Shown: positions 36,964 through 46,672, counted from the stretch's first letter. The stretch is DNA of 64,000 bases from Pelosinus baikalensis (GCF_020819555.1 NZ_JAJHJB010000007.1:88231-152230), one strand, 5' to 3'. Numbers and translations are program-made. The notes: generated by a model from the sequence alone, not told the origin.

Positions 36964-37035
36964 ATGTGATGAACCACAAAGGAGTGCGCAAAATAGGAAC
37001 CCTTTGTGTACTTTGCGTCTTTGTGGTTCGATTGT
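36964..37035. repeat. Imperfect inverted repeat, CCACAAAG family
   Basis: GAACCACAAAG...GCGCAAA pairs with TTTGCG...CTTTGTGGTTC. Similar in design to 16769-16850. A related motif (CCTCGCATCTTCGCGG) follows at about 37072-37087. Confidence 0.55.
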
Positions 37036-37180
37036 TGTACATTCTGATTGTCATTTCAAATTCTCATAATCCTCGCATCTTCGCGGTTTGAAATGTTTTA
37101 TTTTTGAATTTCTCTTAAACATGGTATAATATAGTTTATTATGAAATTTCTTAACAATACTAAGTTTGGATGGTGAGATT

Positions 37181-37471
37181 GTGAAGATTACATGTAAAGA
37201 TGTAGCGAATGTTGCTTTATTGTCACGACTGGAATTTTCCGAGAGTGAGCTTGAAACATTTACTGGACAGATGGATGCTATTTTAGAATATGCAGATGTT
37301 TTAAATAAGCTAAATGTTGATAATGTACAGCCTACTGCTCATGTGTTGCCGCTAAGAAATGTAATGCGGGCAGATGAAGCAAAGCCATCGCTGCCTCGGG
37401 AATTAGCATTGTCAAATGCGCCTGAACAGGAAGATGGTTATTTTAAAGTTCCTAAGATCATGGAAGGATAA
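37181..37471 (+). CDS. gatC: Asp-tRNA(Asn)/Glu-tRNA(Gln) amidotransferase subunit C
   Basis: Small stabilising subunit of the GatCAB amidotransferase, 96 aa, with family pattern DVANVALLSRLEFSE and PTAHVLPLRNVMRAD. GTG at 37181 is chosen because it gives the family's normal length and lies just after GGATGGTGA; a TTG at 37166 would overlap that site. Confidence 0.95.
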   Translation: MKITCKDVANVALLSRLEFSESELETFTGQMDAILEYADVLNKLNVDNVQPTAHVLPLRNVMRADEAKPSLPRELALSNAPEQEDGYFKVPKIMEG

Positions 37472-37482
37472 GGAGGATAAGC

Positions 37483-38946
37483 ATGGAGTTATTTAAACAT
37501 ACAGCGAGTCAATTGCATGAAAAATTAGTAGCAAAAGAAATATCAGCTGTAGAATTAACAAAGGCTGTGCTAGGGCGGGTTGATGCTGTCGATAAAAATG
37601 TACAAGCCTATATTACTCGAACGAGTGAGACTGCTTTGGCTCAGGCTCAGGCAGTGGATAGTAAAATTCAGCGTGGTGAGAAGGTTTCTGTGCTTGCTGG
37701 TATTCCAGGAGCTCTGAAAGATAATATATGCACCAAAGGAATAAAAACAACTTGTGCTTCAAAAATATTGGCAACTTTTGTACCTCCTTATGATGCAACC
37801 GTTGCTGAAAAATTAGCGGCAGAAGACGCTGTTATCCTTGGTAAAGCTAACATGGATGAGTTTGCTATGGGCGGTTCTACAGAAAATTCAGGATTTTTTC
37901 CTACTCACAATCCTTGGAATCTGGAAACGGTACCAGGTGGTTCTAGTGGTGGCTCGGCAGCCGCTGTTGCAGCGGGAGAAGCAATTTGGGCATTGGGGTC
38001 CGATACAGGTGGTTCGATCCGCCAACCAGCAGCCTATTGTGGTGTAGTTGGACTAAAACCCACATATGGTCGTGTATCCCGTTATGGACTGGTGGCATAT
38101 GCTTCTTCCCTTGACCAAATTGGACCGATTACCCGTGATGTTACGGACAGTGCACATGTGATGAATATCATTTCCGGTTATGATGCCAAAGATTCGACTT
38201 CAATTAATACTGGTGTGCCTGATTATACAAAATCATTGGTAAACAATATTAAAGGTTTAAAGATCGGTCTTCCGAAAGAGTATTTTGTTGCTGGGATGGA
38301 TGCTGAAGTAGAAAGAGCCATTAACAAGGCCATTGAACAATTAGTAGCTTTAGGTGCTGAATATAAAGAAATATCTATGCCCCATACGGAATATGCTTTG
38401 TCAGCTTACTATATGATTGCTCCGGCAGAAGCCAGTTCTAATTTGGCCCGTTATGATGGAGTGAGCTTTGGCCATCGAGTAGAAGGCAATGATATTATTG
38501 ATATGTATAAGAAGACTCGCAGTGAAGCCTTTGGTGCGGAAGTAAAGCGCCGTATCATGCTTGGTACATATGCGTTGAGTTCTGGTTATTATGATGCGTA
38601 TTACTTAAAAGCGTTGAAAGTTCGCACCTTGGTGAAACAGGATTTTGACAAGGCGTTTGAGCAAGTAGATGTATTGATTACACCGACGGCACCTACTACT
38701 GCTTTTAAATTGGGTGAAAAGACGAATGATCCCCTTGCCATGTACTTGCAGGATGTATGTACGATTCCTGTAAATTTGTCAGGAGTACCGGCGATTTCCA
38801 TTCCATGTGGTTTTGCAGCTGGCATGCCTATTGGTATGCAAATCATCGGTAAGCCTCTGGGAGAAGAAACAATCATTCGCGCTGCCTATACATTTGAGCA
38901 GAATAATGATTACCACAAGGGCTTTGCAACCCTAGGGGAGGTTTAA
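37483..38946 (+). CDS. gatA: Asp-tRNA(Asn)/Glu-tRNA(Gln) amidotransferase subunit A
   Basis: Amidase-signature enzyme, 487 aa, releasing ammonia from glutamine for GatB. The Ser-cisSer-Lys triad is visible: Lys in GALKDNICTKG and the serines in VPGGSSGGSAAAVAAG, with GSDTGGSIRQPA. Coupled to gatC (11 nt) and gatB (3 nt). Confidence 0.97.
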   Translation: MELFKHTASQLHEKLVAKEISAVELTKAVLGRVDAVDKNVQAYITRTSETALAQAQAVDSKIQRGEKVSVLAGIPGALKDNICTKGIKTTCASKILATFVPPYDATVAEKLAAEDAVILGKANMDEFAMGGSTENSGFFPTHNPWNLETVPGGSSGGSAAAVAAGEAIWALGSDTGGSIRQPAAYCGVVGLKPTYGRVSRYGLVAYASSLDQIGPITRDVTDSAHVMNIISGYDAKDSTSINTGVPDYTKSLVNNIKGLKIGLPKEYFVAGMDAEVERAINKAIEQLVALGAEYKEISMPHTEYALSAYYMIAPAEASSNLARYDGVSFGHRVEGNDIIDMYKKTRSEAFGAEVKRRIMLGTYALSSGYYDAYYLKALKVRTLVKQDFDKAFEQVDVLITPTAPTTAFKLGEKTNDPLAMYLQDVCTIPVNLSGVPAISIPCGFAAGMPIGMQIIGKPLGEETIIRAAYTFEQNNDYHKGFATLGEV

Positions 38947-38949
38947 TCG

Positions 38950-40386
38950 ATGGATTATGAAATAGTAATAGGGTTAGAAATTCATACAGAGCTAAAGACC
39001 AATTCAAAAATTTTCTGTGGATGCAGCACAAAATTTGGCTCAGAACAAAACACTAATGTTTGTCCAGTATGTTTGGGACTTCCTGGAGTTTTGCCAGTCA
39101 TTAATGAGAAAGTAGTAGAATTTGCTATAAAAGCAGGGGTGGCTCTCAATTGTGAAATCCTGCCGTTTAGTAAGTTCGACCGTAAGAATTATTATTATCC
39201 TGATCTGCCGAAGAATTTTCAAACCTCTCAATATGACTTACCCATTGCAGTAAATGGGCATTTAGATATTGAGGTAAATGGAGAAACCAAACGTATTAAT
39301 ATTACGCGCATACATATGGAAGAAGATGCTGGAAAGCTGGTGCATTCAGGTGCGACGATCAGCAGTTCGGACTCTGCCTTGGTAGATTATAATCGTACAG
39401 GAGTACCATTATTAGAGATCGTTTCTGAACCAGATATTCGCTCCGCAGAAGAAGCCAGGGCGTATTTGGAAAAAGTAAAAGCCATTTTGGAATACTTAGA
39501 TGTATCGGACTGCAAAATGGAAGAAGGCAGTTTGCGCTGCGATGCTAATATTTCCCTGCGGCCACATGGACAAGCTGCCCTTGGTACAAAAGCGGAAATT
39601 AAGAATCTCAATTCTTTCCGTTCCGTACAGCGTGGTATAGAGTATGAAGTGATTCGTCAGGAAGAAATACTAGACGATGGGGGAAGAGTGATTCAAGAAA
39701 CACGTACTTGGGATGAAAATAAAGGGATCACTGCTTCTATGCGTAGTAAAGAACAGGCCCACGATTATCGGTACCTGCCAGAGCCTGATTTGGTGCCAAT
39801 TGTGGTTGACCCAGCCAGAGTGGCCGAAATTCGTGCTAATTTGCCAGAACTGCCTGATGCTCGCAGGCAGCGTCTAATGAATGATTACGGCTTATCAGAA
39901 TATGATGCTGGCATTATTACATCTAGTAAAGCGGTAGCTGATTATTTTGATCAAAGTGTGCAAAATAATGGAGATGCAAAAGTAGTAGCTAATTGGTTGA
40001 TGGGGGAAGTATCTAAACACTTAAATAGTGAAGGCATAACCATTTTGGACTGCCCTGTTTCACCTAAACAATTGACTGAACTGCTTACTCTAATTGAAAA
40101 GGGAACAATTTCTAATAAAATAGCCAAAACTGTATTTGAAGAAATGTGGACCAGCCGCAAAGATGCAGAAGTGATTGTCAAAGAAAAAGGGCTGGTGCAA
40201 ATTTCCGATAGTAGCGAGATTGTTGCCATTGTAGAAAGTGTAATCGCAGCAAACCCTCAATCCGTAGCTGATTTTAAAGCAGGTAAAGACAAGGCCATAG
40301 GATTTTTAGTCGGACAAATTATGAAACAAACAAAGGGACGAGCGAATCCGGATATGGTAAATACCTTACTGCGTGAAAGATTATAA
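38950..40386 (+). CDS. gatB: Asp-tRNA(Asn)/Glu-tRNA(Gln) amidotransferase subunit B
   Basis: Phosphorylates and amidates the misacylated tRNA, 478 aa. N-terminal IGLEIHTELKT, zinc-binding Cys residues (FCGCSTKFG and NVCPVCLGLPG), DRKNYYYPDLPKNFQ, and the C-terminal YqeY-like helical domain. Last gene of gatCAB. Confidence 0.97.
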   Translation: MDYEIVIGLEIHTELKTNSKIFCGCSTKFGSEQNTNVCPVCLGLPGVLPVINEKVVEFAIKAGVALNCEILPFSKFDRKNYYYPDLPKNFQTSQYDLPIAVNGHLDIEVNGETKRINITRIHMEEDAGKLVHSGATISSSDSALVDYNRTGVPLLEIVSEPDIRSAEEARAYLEKVKAILEYLDVSDCKMEEGSLRCDANISLRPHGQAALGTKAEIKNLNSFRSVQRGIEYEVIRQEEILDDGGRVIQETRTWDENKGITASMRSKEQAHDYRYLPEPDLVPIVVDPARVAEIRANLPELPDARRQRLMNDYGLSEYDAGIITSSKAVADYFDQSVQNNGDAKVVANWLMGEVSKHLNSEGITILDCPVSPKQLTELLTLIEKGTISNKIAKTVFEEMWTSRKDAEVIVKEKGLVQISDSSEIVAIVESVIAANPQSVADFKAGKDKAIGFLVGQIMKQTKGRANPDMVNTLLRERL

Positions 40387-40398
40387 TAAGATAGAGTG

Positions 40399-40445
40399 AA
40401 AATAGCTTTTCTGTCGATACCAAGGCAGGAAGGCTATTTTTTGTT
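40399..40445 (+). terminator. Terminator of gatCAB
   Basis: AAAATAGCTTTTCTG pairs, with G-T wobbles, with CAGGAAGGCTATTTT, followed by T residues. Confidence 0.85.
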
Positions 40446-40524
40446 TAAAAATTTCCAAGCATGAAAGATGATATGGACGTGCATAATGGTATTGATATGT
40501 CTTTCTAATTTAAGAGGTAGTATT

Positions 40525-41205
40525 ATGCTAGAAAATAAAGCCCCTTGGAATCTCAAGGATGTTTTTTCGATTCATGTATTACGATTAATGGTAGGTTTAT
40601 TCTTAGTAAGAGTTTTATATCCGATGATTTTTGTGGCGACACCTTTTGTCATAGAAGTGACCGATCGATTGGTGGTATTAGCGCTGGTTTGTTTAGTAGT
40701 CCGAAGGCATAATGGCAACTTCAAAGCACTAGGACTAACCTTTCAGAATTTTAACAGAAATTTATTCTATGGAATCGTTGTTGGTTTTATATTGCTAGGT
40801 GTGAGCATCTTTAGTGAAAGAATATATACGACAGTTCTTTTTCTCACACCTAGTCAGCATCCTTTAGTTGCCCAAGTTGAAAAAGCCATTTCATGGCGTG
40901 ACCTAGCCTCCCCTTTATTCCTAGCTGGGGCATTAGCACCTTTGACAGAAGAAATACTATATCGATTGTTTACTTTTTTACCCATGAAAGAAAAATGGGG
41001 ATTTTGGGGAGGAGCGATTGCTAGTTCCTTCGTTTTCGCACTTATGCATTTTAATTTGTATTGGCTTAGTGAAATGATTCTGGTTGGAGTGGGCTTATCC
41101 TATCTTTATTATAAGACAGGCTCACTCATTAGTTCGATTGCTGCCCATTCGGTGCTTAATACATCTAAAATTATTATGTTGTTTTTGGGGATATCATTTG
41201 TATAA
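40525..41205 (+). CDS. CPBP family intramembrane glutamic endopeptidase
   Basis: Membrane protein of 226 aa with about six hydrophobic segments. The CPBP/Abi motifs are present: EEILYRLFTF (motif 1), FALMHFN (motif 2), and a late SIAAHSVLNT. Such proteins are prenyl-type endopeptidases or immunity-like factors; the target is unknown. ATG at 40525 follows AAGAGGTAG; a longer frame from 40468 lacks a ribosome site. Confidence 0.87.
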   Translation: MLENKAPWNLKDVFSIHVLRLMVGLFLVRVLYPMIFVATPFVIEVTDRLVVLALVCLVVRRHNGNFKALGLTFQNFNRNLFYGIVVGFILLGVSIFSERIYTTVLFLTPSQHPLVAQVEKAISWRDLASPLFLAGALAPLTEEILYRLFTFLPMKEKWGFWGGAIASSFVFALMHFNLYWLSEMILVGVGLSYLYYKTGSLISSIAAHSVLNTSKIIMLFLGISFV

Positions 41206-41219
41206 AAGGAGATGAAAGT

Positions 41220-41474
41220 ATGCCAAAATGTCAAAACTGTGGTAATATAAAAAGTTTCGGGGCTAGTCAGATTCCTCCCGCGGGTATGTATGCGAATGGT
41301 CCTTTATCAGGTATAATCGGAGAATTTAAAACAGATCGTGAACTGATGTGGGTTCATAGTTCAGGTGCCACCAAGTCCATGATTAATGCTGCATGCCATG
41401 AACCTCAAAAATTTTTTGACATATGTGTACAATGTGGTTATCAATCTGTTTTGTGGAGTGAAGAGGGCGAGTAA
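41220..41474 (+). CDS. Small zinc-ribbon protein
   Basis: 84-residue protein with CQNCGN at the N-terminus and CVQCGY at the C-terminus, the two halves of a likely zinc ribbon around an insertion. No family recognised beyond that. It has an AAAAGGAGATG ribosome site 14 nt after the CPBP gene, so the two are probably co-transcribed. Confidence 0.72.
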   Translation: MPKCQNCGNIKSFGASQIPPAGMYANGPLSGIIGEFKTDRELMWVHSSGATKSMINAACHEPQKFFDICVQCGYQSVLWSEEGE

Positions 41475-41575
41475 CCTGCTCAGAAGATGAAGGAAAGGAA
41501 AAGTTAAGAGTGTAAAAGGGGTTTTTATGGAAATAGTCGAAGTATATCTTTAAAATGTGGAAAAAGGGAGCAGAT

Positions 41576-43999
41576 ATGATGACCAAATATCCTGAGCTGC
41601 CAGTAAATAAACTTCGTTTTACTTGTGATGAAAATTTATTTCATTTTGAAACTACAGCGAGTATATCTCCTCTTGATGTAATGATTGGACAAAAGCGTGC
41701 TGTTAAAGCGGTAGAATTTGGTTTGTTTGCAAAAAATCATGGATATAATATCTTTATCTCAGGTCTGGTAGGAACTGGTAAAATTACCTATGCGAAAGCG
41801 GCTGTTGCTAAAGTTGCCAAGGAACAGGAACGTCCAGGTGATTGGTGCTATGTGAATAATTTTAAAAATAGCAGCCAGCCTATCGCTTTATTATTGCCAG
41901 CAGGAATGGGTCATGTATTTTGCAAGGATATAGAAGGTTTAATTGAAGACATAAAAACAGAAGTTGGGAAAGTTTTTAGCAGCGATGATTATGAAAGTGC
42001 TAAAAATAATACCATAAAGTCATTTCAAGAAAGACGTACGCTGATTATTGACTCTTTTAACGAAAAAGCCAGTGAGAATGGAATATTGCCTCAATGGTCA
42101 ACAACTGGTTTTGTCGGCATGCCGATGAAGGATGGAAAGACGCTGACTCCTGAGGAATTTCAAAGCCTGGAAAAAGAAGAAAGAGAAGCTACTGAGAAAA
42201 AAATATTGGCCGTTCATGAAAAAGCCATGGAAGTAGTAAGGCGCATGCAGGAATTAGAAAGAGAAATGCGGGAAGAAATCCGGAAATTGGATGGTAAGGT
42301 AGGTCTGTTTGCCGCTGGCAGCATGATTGATGAAGTGCGGCAGAAATATCAGGATCATAGTGCTGTCGTAGAATATTTAGAGGCTGTAAAAGAAGATGTT
42401 GTAAAAAATATTAATGATTTTAAGAACAGCAGTGGTGATGATGACCACAGCAATCCTCTTGCCTTTTTGAAAAAGAATACCCAAGATTCTATTCGAGATA
42501 AATACAAGGTCAACTTATTGGTTGATAATCGTGAACTAAAAGGTGCCCCGGTCATTGTAGAAGCGAACCCTACTTATTATAATTTAGTAGGCCGGGTAGA
42601 ATATGAAACACGTATGGGCATGGTAAGTACGGACTTTACCATGATTAAAGCGGGAGCACTGCATAAAGCAAATGGAGGATACCTCATTTTGAATGTGCGG
42701 GATGTTTTAACTAACATCGGCGCATGGGAAGCCTTAAAACGGATTTTGAAAACACAAAAATTATTTGTAGAAAATCTGAGTGAACAATATGGGATGATGG
42801 CTATGGCGTCATTGAAACCTCAGCCTGTGCCCATTAATGTAAAGGTAATCTTAATTGGTAATCCTTATTTATATTATTTAATGTATAATTATGATGAAGA
42901 CTTTTGTAAACTGTTTAAAATTCACGCTGACTTTGATACGCAAATGGATAGTAATATGGACAATGTGCAAAAAATGGCTGAGTTTATTAGTTCCGCAATT
43001 GAGAGTAAAAAGCTAAAACATTTTGATCGCTCTGCAGTAGCCAGAGTTGTGGAATATTCCTGTAGATTAGCAGGGAGTCAGAAAAAGTTGACTACTCGCT
43101 TTAGCGAAGTAGTAAAAATATTATGCGAAGCGGATATTTGGGCCACCATGAATCAAAATGATATTGTAACAGGAGAACATGTCAAACAAGCGATAGAAGA
43201 AAAAAAATATCGCAGCAATAAATATGAAGAACACTTGCAGGAAATGGTTGCTGATGGTAAACTCATGATTGATACGAAAGATAAAAAAATTGGTCAAGTG
43301 AACGGCTTAGCTGTGATGGCCGTTGGAGAGCATATGTTTGGAAAACCTTCTCGTATCACTGCCAATACTTATATGGGAAAGAGCGGTATTGTTAACATCG
43401 AGCGCGAAACCAAGATGAGCGGTACAAGTCATACCAAAGGTGTGTTGATTTTAAGTGGCTATATAGGACAAAAATATGCACAGAAGTATCCTTTGGCACT
43501 TACTGCAAGTTTAACCTTTGAACAACTCTACGGTGGTATTGATGGCGATAGTGCTTCTAGTACAGAACTATATGCGTTGTTGTCGAGTCTGGCAAGTGTT
43601 CCAATTAAACAATCGATTGCTGTTACAGGGTCGGTTAACCAAAAAGGTGAAGTCCAGCCCATTGGCGGGGTTACAGAGAAAATTGAAGGGTTTTTTAGCA
43701 TCTGCAAAATGAGAGGCTTGACAGGTGAACAGGGTGTTATGATTCCTCACCAGAATGTAGATGAATTAGTACTCAATGATGAAGTCATTGAAGCGGTGAA
43801 ACAGGGACAATTTCACATATATACGGTAAAAACAATCGATGAAGGCATCGAATTATTAACCGATGTACCAGCGGGTGAATGTCGTGTGGATGGAACCTAT
43901 CCACCTGGCAGTATTCATTATTTAGTAACTCAAAAACTAAAAGAATATACGGATAGCTTTATTACGTTAAGTAAAGCTGCAGCTGATGCAAAACATTAA
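41576..43999 (+). CDS. Lon-family ATP-dependent protease (LonB-like)
   Basis: AAA+ protease of the Lon-related branch, 807 aa. N-terminal AAA with Walker A ISGLVGTGKITYAK, an inserted coiled-coil region (about 150-290), and a C-terminal Lon proteolytic domain with catalytic Ser in DGDSASSTELYALLSS and Lys in IGGVTEKIEGFF. Likely clears damaged or regulatory proteins. ATG 41576 or the next codon 41579 follows AAGGGAG. Confidence 0.92.
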   Translation: MMTKYPELPVNKLRFTCDENLFHFETTASISPLDVMIGQKRAVKAVEFGLFAKNHGYNIFISGLVGTGKITYAKAAVAKVAKEQERPGDWCYVNNFKNSSQPIALLLPAGMGHVFCKDIEGLIEDIKTEVGKVFSSDDYESAKNNTIKSFQERRTLIIDSFNEKASENGILPQWSTTGFVGMPMKDGKTLTPEEFQSLEKEEREATEKKILAVHEKAMEVVRRMQELEREMREEIRKLDGKVGLFAAGSMIDEVRQKYQDHSAVVEYLEAVKEDVVKNINDFKNSSGDDDHSNPLAFLKKNTQDSIRDKYKVNLLVDNRELKGAPVIVEANPTYYNLVGRVEYETRMGMVSTDFTMIKAGALHKANGGYLILNVRDVLTNIGAWEALKRILKTQKLFVENLSEQYGMMAMASLKPQPVPINVKVILIGNPYLYYLMYNYDEDFCKLFKIHADFDTQMDSNMDNVQKMAEFISSAIESKKLKHFDRSAVARVVEYSCRLAGSQKKLTTRFSEVVKILCEADIWATMNQNDIVTGEHVKQAIEEKKYRSNKYEEHLQEMVADGKLMIDTKDKKIGQVNGLAVMAVGEHMFGKPSRITANTYMGKSGIVNIERETKMSGTSHTKGVLILSGYIGQKYAQKYPLALTASLTFEQLYGGIDGDSASSTELYALLSSLASVPIKQSIAVTGSVNQKGEVQPIGGVTEKIEGFFSICKMRGLTGEQGVMIPHQNVDELVLNDEVIEAVKQGQFHIYTVKTIDEGIELLTDVPAGECRVDGTYPPGSIHYLVTQKLKEYTDSFITLSKAAADAKH

Positions 44000-44099
44000 T
44001 AAATTCTTTATTGATAGGGTGCCTTACTGGGCACTCTTTATTTCTGAATAAAAAGCTGGATTTAAAAAACTCCTGATTGAATGGAAAGGTGATAATAAG

Positions 44100-45479
44100 A
44101 TGGTAAAAGAAGAAAAACCAATTGTAAGAAATAATACATATACCCTGGATATTGTTAGTTTGGGACATAGTGGGGAAGGAGTCGGAAAATATGAAGGGTT
44201 TACTGTTTTCGTACCTCATGGGCTACCAGGGGAACAGGTAGAAGTTACAATTACCGAAGTGAAAAAAAGTTATGCAAAAGGCAAGTTAAAAGCAATCCTA
44301 AAACCGATAGCTGCACGCTGCCAGCCACGATGCTCCATTTATTATGATTGTGGCGGCTGTCAATTGCAGCATGTTGCTTATAATGAGCAGCTTATTTTGA
44401 AAAGGCAAACGGTGATAGACGCTGTGACTCGCATTGGGAAGATCAATGATGTGATAATTCATCCTACGATAGGCGCTGAAGATTCCTGGTATTATCGAAA
44501 TAAGATGCAATTTCCTATTGGTACGGTGAATGGAAAGGTTGCAGTAGGTTGCTTTGCCCAAGGCACTCATAACATAATTAATACGGAGCATTGTTTTATT
44601 CAGCATGAGGCTAATAATCTAGTTGCCCAAGCTTTGCAAGAAATCGTCACAGAGCTTGGTATTAGTACCTATGATGAGCGTACAGGTCGGGGGATTATGC
44701 GCCATGTATTAGGACGAGTGGGTACAGCCACTGATGAAGTTATGGTAGTCTTAGTAACTGCAACTCCTGAACTGCCTCACAAAGATCGTATCATTGCTCA
44801 CTTGCGCCGAAGAGTGCCCAAGTTAGTTAGTGTCATACAAAATATAAACAGCAATAAGACGAATGTAATATTAGGAAATCGGACGAAAACCTTGTGGGGA
44901 GAAAATTATATTACGGATACATTAGGCGAATTTACTTTTCATATCTCAGCTCGATCCTTCTTTCAAGTCAACACGAAGCAAGCAGAAGTGCTATACAATA
45001 AAGCTGTAGAATATGCAGGACTTTCTGGGGAAGAAACCGTAATTGACGCCTACTGCGGTACTGGAACCATCACATTATTTTTAGCTCGTCATGCAAAAAA
45101 GGTATATGGAATCGAAATTGTTGCACCTGCTATTCGTGATGCTCAGCATAATGCACAGATGAATCAAGTTTCTAATGTTGAATTTATTGTTGGCGATGCG
45201 GTAGATAGCATGCCCAAAATGTTTAAAGAAGGTATCCGTCCGCAAGTCATTGTCGTTGATCCTCCCAGAGCAGGATGCGATAAACTAGTATTGGAAACCT
45301 TTGCAGCTATGCAGGCTAAGCGTATCGTGTATGTATCTTGCAATCCATCCTCTTTAGCCAGAGACTTGGCCTTACTAGAAGAACTGGGGTATAAAACACA
45401 AGAAATTCAGCCAATTGACATGTTCTCCCATACGTACCATGTGGAGTCCATAGTCCTGTTGCAAAAGAAAAATTGTTAA
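44100..45479 (+). CDS. rlmD: 23S rRNA (uracil-5-)-methyltransferase RlmD-like
   Basis: TrmA/RlmD-family SAM-dependent RNA methyltransferase, 459 aa. It starts with a TRAM RNA-binding domain, then the Fe-S Cys cluster (CQPRCSIYYDCGGCQLQH), and ends with the methyltransferase domain: SAM motif VIDAYCGTGTITLFLA, the DPPRAGC loop and nucleophile Cys in YVSCNPSSLARDL. The exact target uracil (747 or 1939 in E. coli numbering) is not certain from sequence, so rlmD is a family name here. Confidence 0.9.
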   Translation: MVKEEKPIVRNNTYTLDIVSLGHSGEGVGKYEGFTVFVPHGLPGEQVEVTITEVKKSYAKGKLKAILKPIAARCQPRCSIYYDCGGCQLQHVAYNEQLILKRQTVIDAVTRIGKINDVIIHPTIGAEDSWYYRNKMQFPIGTVNGKVAVGCFAQGTHNIINTEHCFIQHEANNLVAQALQEIVTELGISTYDERTGRGIMRHVLGRVGTATDEVMVVLVTATPELPHKDRIIAHLRRRVPKLVSVIQNINSNKTNVILGNRTKTLWGENYITDTLGEFTFHISARSFFQVNTKQAEVLYNKAVEYAGLSGEETVIDAYCGTGTITLFLARHAKKVYGIEIVAPAIRDAQHNAQMNQVSNVEFIVGDAVDSMPKMFKEGIRPQVIVVDPPRAGCDKLVLETFAAMQAKRIVYVSCNPSSLARDLALLEELGYKTQEIQPIDMFSHTYHVESIVLLQKKNC

Positions 45480-45578
45480 TGCTATTAGTTTACAAAAGAC
45501 ATAACGTATCGTCTTGAATGAAATTTTTATATTTATACATCACTTAAATCGAGACAATTTAAACGAGGAGATATCATT

Positions 45579-45983
45579 ATGAAATACACAGGATCATGTC
45601 TTTGTGGCGAAATTACTTTCGAGATCGAAGGAGAGTTTGAGAGTTTCTTTCTTTGTCATTGTGAGCGCTGCCGTAAAGATACAGGCTCAGCTCATGCCGC
45701 TAATCTGTTTTCTTCTACAGCCAAGTTAAGATGGTTGTCGGGTAAAAATAAAGCAAAAACCTTTAACTTAAATTCAGATGGGCACGCGAAAAGCTTCTGC
45801 ACCAATTGCGGATCGGCACTCCCCAATATTCAGTTGGATGGAAAGTTGTTGGTTGTTCCAGCAGGGTGTGTTGACAGTGATATACACATTAAGCCTCAAG
45901 GGCATATTTATTTTGCAAACAAGGCTAACTGGGATAACGACTTAGAGAAAGTACCAAAGTTCGAGCAACTCCCGAAGATTTAA
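45579..45983 (+). CDS. GFA family protein
   Basis: 134-residue protein of the GFA/CENP-V zinc-fold family. The zinc Cys set is visible: GSCLCGEITF, CHCERCRKDTGS and FCTNCGSALP. Members are glutathione-dependent formaldehyde-activating enzyme relatives, though most are uncharacterised. An aldehyde-related role would fit the island that begins just after, but it lacks the MerR-type promoter. Confidence 0.85.
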   Translation: MKYTGSCLCGEITFEIEGEFESFFLCHCERCRKDTGSAHAANLFSSTAKLRWLSGKNKAKTFNLNSDGHAKSFCTNCGSALPNIQLDGKLLVVPAGCVDSDIHIKPQGHIYFANKANWDNDLEKVPKFEQLPKI

Positions 45984-46217
45984 CTAACTGCGCACAATTC
46001 ACTAAATAATTGGTGAAACATGAACTTATCCACCAAGGCTCCACCAGGTCCAACTGTCATCTTTTTTGTCTCCTCAGGCATGTGGAGTGCGTAACTCTAC
46101 TAACTAGGAATATCAAGGGTTCAGGGGAATAAAAGATCAATCATGTTGGATTTGCCTACCATTTGCCAACGTATTTTTTACTTGGTAGGCAAAATATGAA
46201 GATGTAATAGTACGTAT

Positions 46218-46246
46218 GAAACCGTCAAATAGGGCGGTTTCTTTTA
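46218..46246 (+). terminator. Terminator, plus strand
   Basis: GAAACCG pairs with CGGTTTC, followed by TTTT. Confidence 0.6.
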
Positions 46247-46250
46247 TGCA

Positions 46251-46289
46251 AAAAAAAGCAACCACGTCTTGGTGGAAACGTGGTTTGCA
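46251..46289 (-). terminator. Terminator of the small polyisoleucine gene
   Basis: On the minus strand GCAAACCACGT and ACGTGGTTGC enclose a short loop, followed by eight T residues. Confidence 0.82.
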
Positions 46290-46323
46290 AGAGGAAACGG
46301 TTTGGCGGATTAGTATAGAAAAA

Positions 46324-46443
46324 TTAACAACCAGAGGAACAATCGTTATTATCGCAACAGAAAAATAATAAGATAATAATTATAATAATAATACAGCCGG
46401 AACCGCCGAAGCCATTACGACCACCTCCAAAACCTAAACCCAT
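46324..46443 (-). CDS. 39-residue Gly/Ile/Cys-rich membrane peptide
   Basis: A tiny protein: Gly-rich start MGLGFGGGRNGFGG, then a run of seven Ile with Leu-Leu-Phe-Phe, then a Cys-rich end CCDNNDCSSGC. Organisation resembles the very small YjcZ-type sporulation peptides of Firmicutes (Gly-rich head, hydrophobic tail), though I cannot assign the family. The ribosome site AAAGGAGGA is excellent and there is a terminator right behind, so it is probably a real gene. Confidence 0.72.
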   Translation of the reverse strand: MGLGFGGGRNGFGGSGCIIIIIIILLFFCCDNNDCSSGC

Positions 46444-46509
46444 AAGTATTCCTCCTTTATCGTCAATTAATATATTGTATGATAGCTAAGCAGAAGAGGT
46501 GAGTATCAT

Positions 46510-46626
46510 GTGGTGGTATTTATTAATAAATTTGGGGTTGATCCTAGAGGATATCAGCTAATCTTATCTGCTGCCGCTCAATGGAAACCTATTCGACACG
46601 TTTTTCACACTCCGCATAAAAATTAA
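46510..46626 (+). CDS. Possible 38-residue protein, GTG start
   Basis: GTG at 46510 follows AGAGGTGAG by 6 nt and opens a 38-codon frame with KFGVDPRGYQLILSA and a basic end. It stops exactly at a strong terminator. The same ribosome site could serve a 17-codon frame from ATG 46508. Unknown function; either could be a remnant. Confidence 0.45.
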   Translation: MVVFINKFGVDPRGYQLILSAAAQWKPIRHVFHTPHKN

Positions 46627-46672
46627 GGGGCCGTGTTGAAACTCTTACGCTTCAAAACGGCCCCTTTTTTAA
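46627..46672. terminator. Strong terminator at the start of the repeat
   Basis: GGGGCCGT and GTTGAA pair with TTCAA and ACGGCCCC, followed by six T residues on the plus strand. Confidence 0.88.

Larger units (their letters stand above)
45984..46323. other. Start of the accessory island, no intact gene
   Basis: The minus strand at 45982-46086 reads as 34 codons (MPEETKKMTVGPGGALVDKF and more), perhaps a gene remnant; no ribosome site is apparent. Two terminators occupy the right part. Confidence 0.4.
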
